Assembly: GCA_024405585.1 (NCBI GenBank)
Contig: JAKSOM010000079.1
Span: forward strand, 1-5,086
Length of the DNA stretch: 5,086 bases
DNA from: Acidaminococcaceae bacterium
GTDB taxonomy: Bacteria; Bacillota; Negativicutes; Acidaminococcales; Acidaminococcaceae
Reading direction: 5' to 3'
The notes beneath the pieces were generated by a model, which saw nothing but the letters and a program-made list of their open reading frames with translations, had not been told where the DNA came from and did not search any database. A program made the position numbers and the translations under genes. This document shows positions 1 to 5,086 of the stretch, in pieces (the stretch's first letter is position 1; the number at the start of each line of letters is the position of its first letter).

Positions 1-30
1 TTAGTATATTTCCCTGGGGAAATATACTAA
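1..30. repeat. Perfect 14-bp inverted repeat
   Basis: Bases 1-14 are the exact reverse complement of bases 17-30, with only TG between them. The arms are AT-rich outside and end in CCC/GGG at the centre. As RNA this would be a long hairpin; as DNA it has the symmetry of an operator. It is followed by TTTCCC (31-36), which repeats the inner part of the left arm, and not by a clear T run, so it is a poor intrinsic terminator on the + strand. On the - strand the downstream bases lie outside the window, so a terminator for a convergent gene cannot be excluded. The symmetry is seen directly; the function is unknown. Confidence 0.75.
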
Positions 31-56
31 TTTCCCTCAACTTGAATATTTTTTTT

Positions 57-86
57 CGTCTGCCGAAAATCGGCAGACGTTTTTTT
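57..86 (+). terminator. Rho-independent terminator of the upstream unit
   Basis: A 10-bp perfect stem (CGTCTGCCGA at 57-66 paired with TCGGCAGACG at 70-79) closes on an AAA loop and is followed by seven T residues (80-86). This is a textbook intrinsic terminator for transcription on the + strand. The stem is preceded by a run of T (49-56), not A, so it should not work on the opposite strand. It ends a transcription unit whose gene lies left of the window, and it separates that unit from the kinase-pilus operon. Confidence 0.9.
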
Positions 87-121
87 ATGAAATGAAGTAA
101 AATAAAGATGATGAATAATTT

Positions 122-155
122 TTTTGTGGGAGAATGTGTTTTGTGGGAGAATGTG
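122..155. repeat. Exact 17-bp tandem repeat, two copies
   Basis: The unit TTTTGTGGGAGAATGTG occurs at 122-138 and again directly at 139-155 with no mismatch. A degenerate relative, TTTTGTGGAAGAATAATG, lies at 200-217. The repeats sit in the non-coding leader upstream of the kinase gene. Two identical copies in direct contact suggest either a recent slippage duplication or a pair of protein-binding sites. The third, diverged copy overlaps the proposed -35 region. Confidence 0.85.
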
Positions 156-156
156 T

Positions 157-170
157 GAATAAGTTTATTC
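157..170. repeat. Short palindrome in the leader
   Basis: GAATAA (157-162) and TTATTC (165-170) are perfect inverted repeats separated by GT. The palindrome begins 2 bp after the tandem 17-bp repeats. It could be half of an operator, but 6-bp arms are common by chance in AT-rich sequence, so only the symmetry is claimed. Confidence 0.35.
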
Positions 171-201
171 CCATCGAGATGAAGTATTTTTTTGCGGATT
201 T

Positions 202-230
202 TTGTGGAAGAATAATGTTGAAGCTATCAT
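202..230 (+). promoter_or_regulatory. Candidate sigma-70-type promoter for the kinase-pilus operon
   Basis: A -35-like TTGTGG (202-207; three of six consensus bases) is separated by 17 bp from a -10-like TATCAT (225-230; five of six). Transcription would start near 237, leaving about 40 nt of 5' UTR before the GTG start at 279. The -35 element falls in the diverged third copy of the leader repeat. The same repeat context in the two upstream copies gives weaker -10 matches at 17-bp spacing. AT-rich DNA yields many such matches, so this is a tentative placement. Confidence 0.35.
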
Positions 231-264
231 TGTATTATTTTCGGGTTTGTATTATCATCTTTGC

Positions 265-271
265 AGAGGTG
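265..271 (+). promoter_or_regulatory. Ribosome binding site that fixes the GTG start of the kinase
   Basis: AGAGGTG lies 7 nt upstream of the GTG at 279. It is a good match to the anti-Shine-Dalgarno sequence at ideal spacing. This supports GTG as the start, and the protein then begins exactly where family members do, with the first beta strand following at once. Confidence 0.7.
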
Positions 272-278
272 AATTAAG

Positions 279-1106
279 GTGGATTATAAGAGAGTTTTGA
301 CGATTCAGGATATCAGTTGCATGGGACAGTGCAGTTTGACGGTGGCATTGCCGATAATTTCAGCATGCGGTGTGGAAACCGTGATTTTGCCCAGTGCCGT
401 TCTTTCTACCCATACGGCAGGGTTTAAGGGGTTTACCTGTCGTGATTTGACGGAAGATATTCCGGCCATTGTAGACCATTGGCAAAGGGAGGGCATCAGG
501 TTTGATGCTTTTTATACGGGTTATTTGGGCAGTGCCAAGCAGATTGATTATGTGAAGGACATTTTTGCCACTTTGGGCAGGGGGGATTATCTGAAGATTG
601 TGGATCCTGCCATGGCGGATAATGGAAAATTGTATCCTGCTTTTGATCAGGGGTATGTGGAGAAGATGAAGGAACTTTGTGCTGCGGCGGATATTGTTGT
701 GCCCAATATTACGGAGGCCTGCTATATGACGGGAAATGAATACAGGACCGTTTATGACAGGGAGTATGTCCGTCGGCTTTGTATTGGGCTGCAGACGTTG
801 GGTGCGAAGAAGGTTGTGCTTACGGGAGTGAGTTATGCCTCCGGCCGGACAGGGGTCATGGTGGCAGATGGGGATGGGGAGACATATTATGAACATGAGT
901 TTTTGCCCAATAGTTGCCATGGTACGGGGGATGTGTATGCTTCTGTTTTTGTGGGTGCATTGATGCGGGGCAGAGACATTGTTTCCGCAGCAAGAATCGC
1001 AGCAGATTTTACGGTGGCTTGCATCCGTTACACGGCAGGTGATGTGGAGCATTGGTACGGGGTCAAATTTGAGCCCCTGTTGGGGGATTTGGGAAAAAAT
1101 TTTTGA
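279..1106 (+). CDS. pdxK: Pyridoxal/pyridoxamine kinase (PdxK/PdxY group, ribokinase superfamily)
   Basis: A 275-residue cytoplasmic kinase expected to phosphorylate the 5'-hydroxyl of B6 vitamers with ATP in the salvage route to pyridoxal 5'-phosphate. The opening strand RVLTIQDISC (residues 5-14) is typical of the clostridial 'pyridoxamine kinase' branch. STHTAGF (43-49) matches the substrate-binding segment, VDPAMADNG (108-116) the conserved DPxMxDNG element, and PNITEA (142-147) the next signature. HGTGD (214-218) is the ribokinase-family anion hole, with Asp218 as the expected catalytic base. Length is normal for the family and no key residue is missing. The start is GTG, supported by a strong RBS. 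Its stop overlaps the start of the secretin gene by one base (TGATG), so it is probably the first gene of the operon. ThiD-type hydroxymethylpyrimidine kinases are related, but these motifs fit the PdxK/PdxY group better. Which vitamer is preferred cannot be read from the sequence. Confidence 0.9.
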   Translation: MDYKRVLTIQDISCMGQCSLTVALPIISACGVETVILPSAVLSTHTAGFKGFTCRDLTEDIPAIVDHWQREGIRFDAFYTGYLGSAKQIDYVKDIFATLGRGDYLKIVDPAMADNGKLYPAFDQGYVEKMKELCAAADIVVPNITEACYMTGNEYRTVYDREYVRRLCIGLQTLGAKKVVLTGVSYASGRTGVMVADGDGETYYEHEFLPNSCHGTGDVYASVFVGALMRGRDIVSAARIAADFTVACIRYTAGDVEHWYGVKFEPLLGDLGKNF

Positions 1107-2368
1107 TGAGGAAGTTCTTCATTGTTCTGGTGTTCAGTATATTGTGTGTCAGCGCAGCCGCGTCCAAGATAAATGTGCGGTTCAATGATACCGCCCTGCG
1201 TCTTGCCATTCAGCATCTTGCTGTCATTACAGGGGCGAATGTTGTGGTGGATGATGGGGTGAAGGGTTTGGTCACCGCCAAATTGCAGGGTGTGACATTG
1301 GAGGAAGCCCTGAGGATTTTGGTGGCGGGGCAGGATGCCACGTTTTTCTATACGGAGAACGGGATTGTGGTCACTACTTTGGCCAAGGCCAAAAATTTTT
1401 CGGAGGGTATGGCCTGTTTCCGTTTGAGTCATGTTTTTGTGAAGGATATCAGGGATGCGGTGGCAGGGATGTTTGAGCAGGGCCGGGTTGTTTTTGATAA
1501 CGATACCAATACGATTTTTGTTTTAGGCGGCTATCCGGAGCAGAGGAAGATGCGGCAGGTGCTGGATGTGCTGGATAGGGCGGAACGGCAGGTGACCCTT
1601 GAGGCCCAGATTTATGCCATCAGTCGTGAGGATATGCGGAAGATGGGGGTGATGTGGGATTGGGACAAAATACCTCAAAGGGACAGTAACAATAACGACA
1701 GCAGTTCCGGAAGCACGGATGAAGACAGAAATTTCGGTGGCAAGTTCCGTTTTTGGAGGGAGTACAATTATCGTTTTTCCGCCACTTTGAATATGTTGGA
1801 AGCGAAGGGCCGGGCCAAGCTTCTGGCGACTCCCAAGCTGATTGTGGTCAGCGGCAAGGAAGGGAAGATTTTTGTAGGGGAAAAGATTCCTGTGAATATG
1901 GAGAAGCACGACAGTAGCGGCCGTTACACCACTACGGAGTATTTGGATGTGGGTGTCCAGATGCAGTTCCGTCCCCTGATAAGTGAGGACGGCAAGTTGG
2001 TGACCCTTGTGACTAAGCTGGATGTGGGAACTCCCACCCTGGTGAGCGAGATTAACAATTATAAGATTACCAGCCGTGGCAGTGAGACGGTGGTGCGGAT
2101 TAAGTCCGGTGAAACTATGGTTATCGGCGGGTTGATTAATGAAGAGGAACAGCGGACCTTGCAGAAGGTACCTTTTTTCAGCAGTATTCCTATTTTCGGA
2201 GAGTTGTTTAAACACCGTACGAAGATTAAGGGCAGGGTGGAGGTCATTATGCTTCTGACTCCCTATGTGACGGAGGCGGGAGAGGCACCTACAATTTTCA
2301 ATATGGATGAAGCAAAAAGGTCTGTTTTCGATGAAAAATTAGAAGGAAGGAAGAGGGCAAAAAAATGA
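1106..2368 (+). CDS. pilQ: Outer-membrane secretin, PilQ/GspD family (short form)
   Basis: A 420-residue secretin that should form the multimeric outer-membrane channel through which a type IV pilus passes. A Sec signal peptide is clear: MRK, a hydrophobic core (residues 4-14), then a small-residue site SAAAS (16-20). A short secretin/TonB N-terminal (STN, N0-like) domain spans about 24-92, one NolW-type repeat about 103-160, and the secretin barrel domain about 163-388. The barrel includes VTLEAQIYAI (163-172), LLATPKLIV (239-247), the GxxIPV segment near 258-263, IGGLI (340-344), VPFFSSIPIFGELF (355-368) and the closing LLTPYV (383-388). A Ser/Asn/Asp-rich stretch lies at 191-208. A basic tail follows the barrel. 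Classical PilQ or GspD proteins are much longer, with AMIN domains or several N repeats. A TTG at 1103 is in frame, but ATG at 1106, which overlaps the kinase stop, gives the better signal peptide. No strong SD is seen, so translation is likely coupled. GspD is the alternative name; the PilT gene nearby favours PilQ. Confidence 0.9.
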   Translation: MRKFFIVLVFSILCVSAAASKINVRFNDTALRLAIQHLAVITGANVVVDDGVKGLVTAKLQGVTLEEALRILVAGQDATFFYTENGIVVTTLAKAKNFSEGMACFRLSHVFVKDIRDAVAGMFEQGRVVFDNDTNTIFVLGGYPEQRKMRQVLDVLDRAERQVTLEAQIYAISREDMRKMGVMWDWDKIPQRDSNNNDSSSGSTDEDRNFGGKFRFWREYNYRFSATLNMLEAKGRAKLLATPKLIVVSGKEGKIFVGEKIPVNMEKHDSSGRYTTTEYLDVGVQMQFRPLISEDGKLVTLVTKLDVGTPTLVSEINNYKITSRGSETVVRIKSGETMVIGGLINEEEQRTLQKVPFFSSIPIFGELFKHRTKIKGRVEVIMLLTPYVTEAGEAPTIFNMDEAKRSVFDEKLEGRKRAKK

Positions 2369-3567
2369 TTACAAGAATGTTTTCTCCCAAAGTGGTGATG
2401 AATGTTCAGGGGCAGTCAGTGGGTTTTGTTGATGACCTTTTGGAGGTGGCCGTTTCCCGTCGGGCCAGCGATATTCACATTGAACCGCTTAGGGACAGGA
2501 GCAGGATACGCTTGAGAATTGACGGACTTCTGCAGCCGCTTTGCGATTTGGCCAAGGAGGATCATGATGCGGTTGTCAGCAGGATCAAGGTCATTGACGG
2601 AATGGATATTACCGAGAAACGTTTGCCCCAGGACGGTCATGCGGAAAAGGATGTTGGGGGCAGGATGATAGACCTGCGGGTCAGTTCCATGCCGACTATC
2701 CACGGTGAGAAAATGGTGATTCGTATTTTGGATAAGACCAATGCCTTTTTGGATTTGGGCAGGCTCAGTTTTTCTGCCCAAAATTTGGCGGCTTATAGGA
2801 GTTTGTTCAGTTGCCCCCATGGTATGGTACTGGTTACCGGCCCCACCGGCAGCGGTAAGAGTACCACTCTTTATGCAACCCTGAGTGAGTTGAACAAACC
2901 GGAGACGAACATTATCACCATTGAGGATCCTGTGGAATATCAGCTTTTCGGGGTCAATCAGATGGCTTTGAATGCTAAGGCGGGACTGCATTTTGCCAAC
3001 GGTTTGCGTTCCATTGTCCGTCAGGACCCTGATATTATTATGGTGGGTGAAATTAGAGATGAGGAAACAGCCCATATTGCGGTGCAGGCGGCCCTTACCG
3101 GGCATTTGGTGTTCAGTACCCTGCATACCAATAATGCGGCGGGTGCCATTACCCGTCTTTTGGATATGGGTATCGAGCCATATTTGGTGGCTTCCTGCCT
3201 GAGGGGTGTGGTTGCCCAGCGTTTGGTGAGAAAGGTGTGTCCGGAGTGTCAGGAAAGGTATGAGGCGGGGGTTGCGGAGTTGGCCTGTCTGCATTTGCCA
3301 GTGGATGAATCCCATTATTTGGTGGGGGCATCCGGATGCGTGGAGTGTTTTGGCACAGGATACGTGGGGCGTCTGCCGATTCAGGAAGTGTTGACGGTGG
3401 ATGAGAATATGCGTAATTTGATTGTGCAAGGGGCAACGGAAAAGGAATTGCTGACTTATGCCAGGAGTAAGGGATTCCGTTCTTTGTATGAGGATGGTGT
3501 TGATAAAGTTTTGAGTGGGGTTACCACTTTGAGCGAGTTGTTGAAAGCGGTAGGTACTGAAGGATGA
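2365..3567 (+). CDS. pilB: Type IV pilus/type II secretion assembly ATPase, PilB/GspE family (short N-terminus)
   Basis: A 400-residue cytoplasmic hexameric ATPase expected to drive pilin polymerisation from the inner membrane. The N2 domain covers about 20-125 (ASDIHIEP at 34-41, LRIDG at 50-54, RLPQDG at 86-91, DLRVSSMPT at 103-111). The RecA-like core follows, with Walker A GPTGSGKST (159-167), Asp box TIEDPVEY (185-192), Walker B DIIMVGE (223-229) followed by IRDEET, and His box GHLVFSTLHTN (246-256). Two CxxC pairs (Cys292/Cys295 and Cys325/Cys328) form the tetracysteine zinc site that marks PilB/GspE and is absent from PilT. Family members usually have well over 500 residues; here the N-terminal N1/MshEN domain is missing and only about 20 residues precede N2. 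The ATG overlaps the secretin stop (ATGA), with AGAGGG 7 nt upstream as RBS. GspE is the alternative assignment if the machine were a secretion system. Confidence 0.92.
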   Translation: MITRMFSPKVVMNVQGQSVGFVDDLLEVAVSRRASDIHIEPLRDRSRIRLRIDGLLQPLCDLAKEDHDAVVSRIKVIDGMDITEKRLPQDGHAEKDVGGRMIDLRVSSMPTIHGEKMVIRILDKTNAFLDLGRLSFSAQNLAAYRSLFSCPHGMVLVTGPTGSGKSTTLYATLSELNKPETNIITIEDPVEYQLFGVNQMALNAKAGLHFANGLRSIVRQDPDIIMVGEIRDEETAHIAVQAALTGHLVFSTLHTNNAAGAITRLLDMGIEPYLVASCLRGVVAQRLVRKVCPECQERYEAGVAELACLHLPVDESHYLVGASGCVECFGTGYVGRLPIQEVLTVDENMRNLIVQGATEKELLTYARSKGFRSLYEDGVDKVLSGVTTLSELLKAVGTEG

Positions 3568-4529
3568 TTGGGGAACTGTTGCAGCAGGCACGCAATTTGA
3601 AGGCATCGGATTTGCATCTTATCGCCGGGGCATGTCCTATGGTAAGGGTGGATGGTGATCTTAAACCGATGACGGCAGATGTGTTGACCTTGGCTGATAC
3701 TGCCCAATGTGCAGAAGAAATGGGGATCTTCGACCTTCAGGGCGAAAAGGATTTGGCTTATGAATTTGGCGGGCAGCGTTACAGGGTGAATGCCTATTTG
3801 AAACAGGATACCATTGCACTTGCGGTTCGTATCATTCCGGACGGCGTCCCCAGTATTGACAGTTTGTGTCTGCCACCCATAGTAAGCAAGTTTGGGGAAA
3901 TCAGTCAGGGTTTGGTGATTATTACCGGGCCTACGGGTAGCGGTAAAAGCACGACTTTGGCGGCATTGATTGACAGAATTAATGCCCTGAAGCATGTTCA
4001 TATCGTTACTTTGGAGGATCCTATCGAATATAGACATGTCAATCGCCGTGCCCTTGTCAACCAACGGGAAGTGGGTTCCGATACCGGGAGCTTTGCCAGC
4101 GGTCTAAGGGCGGCTTTGCGTCAGGATCCGGATGTGATTATGGTGGGTGAGCTGAGGGATGCGGAGACCATGGAGATAGCGTTGAGTGCGGCGGAAACGG
4201 GGCATTTGGTATTGGCCACTATGCACACCAATGATGCTACTGGGGCTATCAGCAGGATTTTGGATACTTGTGGTGACAATAACAATCTTGTTCGCAATCA
4301 ATTGGCCGGATGTTTGCAGGGGATTGTTGCTCAACAATTGGTGCCGGGTGCCCATGGGGGCAGGGTTGCGGCTTGTGAGATTTTGGTTGCTACCACTGCT
4401 TTGCGTAACCTTATCAGGGAAAACAAAATTTTTCAGATTCCCAGTTTTATCCAGACAGGGGCACAGTATGGTATGCAAAACATGGATGTGGCCATTTTGA
4501 AACTTCGTAGGGACGGTTTTATCAAGTAG
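3564..4529 (+). CDS. pilT: Type IV pilus retraction ATPase, PilT family
   Basis: A 321-residue cytoplasmic ATPase expected to depolymerise the pilus, giving retraction, twitching motility and often DNA uptake. The N-terminal PAS-like/N2 domain begins at once (ASDLHL, 14-19; VRVDG, 27-31). The core has Walker A GPTGSGKST (122-130), Asp box TLEDPIEY (149-156), Walker B DVIMVGE (190-196) followed by LRDAET, and His box GHLVLATMHTND (213-224). Two PilT hallmarks are present: ALRNLIRE (279-286, the AIRNLIRE motif needed for retraction) and GMQNMD (303-308). The tetracysteine zinc site of PilB is absent. The protein ends at RRDGFIK, roughly 20-25 residues before typical PilT proteins, which lose little more than a C-terminal helix. 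The ATG overlaps the PilB stop (ATGA). AGG abuts the start and is too close to be a good SD, so translational coupling is likely. Confidence 0.93.
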   Translation: MIGELLQQARNLKASDLHLIAGACPMVRVDGDLKPMTADVLTLADTAQCAEEMGIFDLQGEKDLAYEFGGQRYRVNAYLKQDTIALAVRIIPDGVPSIDSLCLPPIVSKFGEISQGLVIITGPTGSGKSTTLAALIDRINALKHVHIVTLEDPIEYRHVNRRALVNQREVGSDTGSFASGLRAALRQDPDVIMVGELRDAETMEIALSAAETGHLVLATMHTNDATGAISRILDTCGDNNNLVRNQLAGCLQGIVAQQLVPGAHGGRVAACEILVATTALRNLIRENKIFQIPSFIQTGAQYGMQNMDVAILKLRRDGFIK

Positions 4530-4532
4530 ATT

Positions 4533-4539
4533 GGGGGGG
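4533..4539 (+). promoter_or_regulatory. G-run ribosome binding site for the acetyltransferase
   Basis: Seven consecutive G residues lie 6 nt upstream of the ATG at 4546. No other SD-like sequence is present in the 16-bp gap after pilT, so this G run is the likely RBS. It is an unusual, slippage-prone form and supports the ATG at 4546 as start. Confidence 0.45.
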
Positions 4540-4545
4540 TAGTTT

Positions 4546-5049
4546 ATGCTGGAATACAGGGGGGCCACATTTGATGATGTGGAGGAAATTCACAAACTTT
4601 TGAATGACTATGCCAAGGAAGGGCTGATGTTGCCCCGTTCCCGCAATGCCATTTATGAGAACCTTCGGGATTATATGGTGGCCTGCGATGAAAACTGCAA
4701 GTTGGTGGGTTGCGGAGCATTGCATTTTGTATGGGACCGGCTGGCGGAGATTCGTTCTCTGGCCATTGTTCCAGAATTGAAGAAGACCGGCATCGGCAGC
4801 ATGTTGGTGTCCCTTTTGGAGGCGGAAGGAATCCGTAAGGGGGCAAAATATTTTTTCACTTTAACTTATCAGCCGGGTTTCTTTGCCAAGTGTGATTATT
4901 TGCATGTGGACAAGGAGGATTTGCCCCAGAAAGTTTGGAAGGAGTGCGTATATTGCCCGCTATACCCGAATTGTGATGAAGTGGCGTTGATTAAGAAGAC
5001 CCCCGACTTCAGGGAAGAGGAATTTGAGTTTGGGGCTGTAACAAAATAG
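4546..5049 (+). CDS. GNAT-family N-acetyltransferase, short ArgA-like type
   Basis: A 167-residue acetyl-CoA-dependent acyltransferase of the single-domain type related to the short N-acetylglutamate synthases (ArgA-like, as in actinobacteria) and to the unnamed Firmicutes N-acetyltransferases of the same group. Diagnostic stretches are YAKEGLMLPRS (22-32), VGCGALHF (54-61), LAEIRSLAIVP (66-76), and the acetyl-CoA pyrophosphate loop KKTGIG (79-84), in which Lys79 replaces the usual Gln/Arg. Then come LTYQPGFF (106-113) and a Cys-rich end, Cys134-x2-Cys137-x5-Cys143-Asp-Glu, which is typical of this group. If it is ArgA-like, it would acetylate glutamate at the first step of arginine synthesis, but no arg gene is next to it and other amine substrates are possible. 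It lies 16 bp downstream of pilT on the same strand and is probably read from the same transcript. No membrane segment or signal peptide is present. Confidence 0.85.
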   Translation: MLEYRGATFDDVEEIHKLLNDYAKEGLMLPRSRNAIYENLRDYMVACDENCKLVGCGALHFVWDRLAEIRSLAIVPELKKTGIGSMLVSLLEAEGIRKGAKYFFTLTYQPGFFAKCDYLHVDKEDLPQKVWKECVYCPLYPNCDEVALIKKTPDFREEEFEFGAVTK

Positions 5050-5086
5050 GAAAACACAAAAGGACGGAATCGGGAAAAACATCACG
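5050..5086. other. Downstream end of window, no gene start seen
   Basis: After the acetyltransferase stop there are 37 A-rich bases. AGGACGG (5061-5067) resembles a Shine-Dalgarno site, but no ATG, GTG or TTG follows before the window ends, and no hairpin with a T run is visible. Whether the operon continues to the right therefore cannot be decided here. Confidence 0.4.

Noticed and set aside
87..278. A riboswitch or small RNA gene in the kinase leader
   Set aside because: Apart from the repeats and short palindromes noted, I see no conserved riboswitch core or tRNA-like fold, and the region is very AT-rich.
360..1052. A 230-codon open frame on the - strand within the kinase gene
   Set aside because: It mirrors a kinase with complete family motifs and has no domain of its own.
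1103..1108. TTG at 1103 as the start of the secretin
   Set aside because: It would only add one Met before the ATG at 1106. The ATG overlapping the kinase stop is the more usual coupled start and gives a normal signal peptide.
1140..1170. Lipoprotein signal at Cys14 of the secretin
   Set aside because: The residues before Cys are Ser-Ile-Leu, which do not fit a lipobox, while SAAAS just after fits a signal peptidase I site.
1523..2215. A 230-codon open frame on the - strand within the secretin gene
   Set aside because: No recognisable motif, no ribosome site, and a low-complexity His/Leu/Pro-rich product; it is a shadow of the secretin coding sequence.
2416..3606. A 396-codon open frame on the - strand opposite the PilB and early PilT genes
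   Set aside because: It lies entirely opposite a well-supported ATPase with all motifs intact. Its translation is rich in Gln, His, Thr and Asn with no recognisable domain, as expected for an antisense shadow of biased codons.
2839..3966. Repeated DNA between the two ATPase genes (Walker A, Asp box, Walker B regions)
   Set aside because: The similarity follows shared protein motifs of paralogous ATPases and is broken by synonymous differences; it is not a recent duplication or mobile repeat.

Overview
This window carries five co-directional (+) genes, tightly packed from position 279 to 5049, behind an AT-rich leader (1-278) that starts with a palindrome and a strong rho-independent terminator of an upstream transcription unit. 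The gene order is: pyridoxal/pyridoxamine kinase (PdxK/PdxY group), a short outer-membrane secretin (PilQ/GspD family), a PilB/GspE-type assembly ATPase, a PilT-type retraction ATPase, and a short GNAT N-acetyltransferase of the ArgA-like type.

The organism is probably a diderm member of the Firmicutes, most likely class Negativicutes (inference). The kinase and the acetyltransferase look like Clostridia/Negativicutes versions, and Shine-Dalgarno sites are purine-rich. A secretin, however, only makes sense in a cell with an outer membrane. I cannot assign a genus from the sequence alone.

The three middle genes form a type IV pilus module: an outer-membrane exit pore, an ATPase that powers pilin extension, and an ATPase that powers retraction. 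The presence of a PilT homologue favours a type IVa pilus over a type II secretion system. The genes overlap by 1 bp (kinase/secretin, TGATG) or 4 bp (secretin/PilB and PilB/PilT, ATGA), so they are very probably one translationally coupled operon led by the kinase gene. The acetyltransferase follows PilT after 16 bp. No pilin, prepilin peptidase, PilC platform or PilM-N-O-P gene is in the window, so the rest of the machine must be encoded elsewhere.

The notable points are the compactness of the machinery (secretin 420 aa with one visible N-terminal repeat domain, PilB-like ATPase 400 aa lacking the usual N-terminal domain, PilT 321 aa lacking the usual C-terminal tail), its placement between two metabolic genes, and the repeat-rich leader with an exact 17-bp tandem duplication. 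I found no CRISPR array, tRNA, rRNA, insertion sequence or clearly novel defence-type system here.
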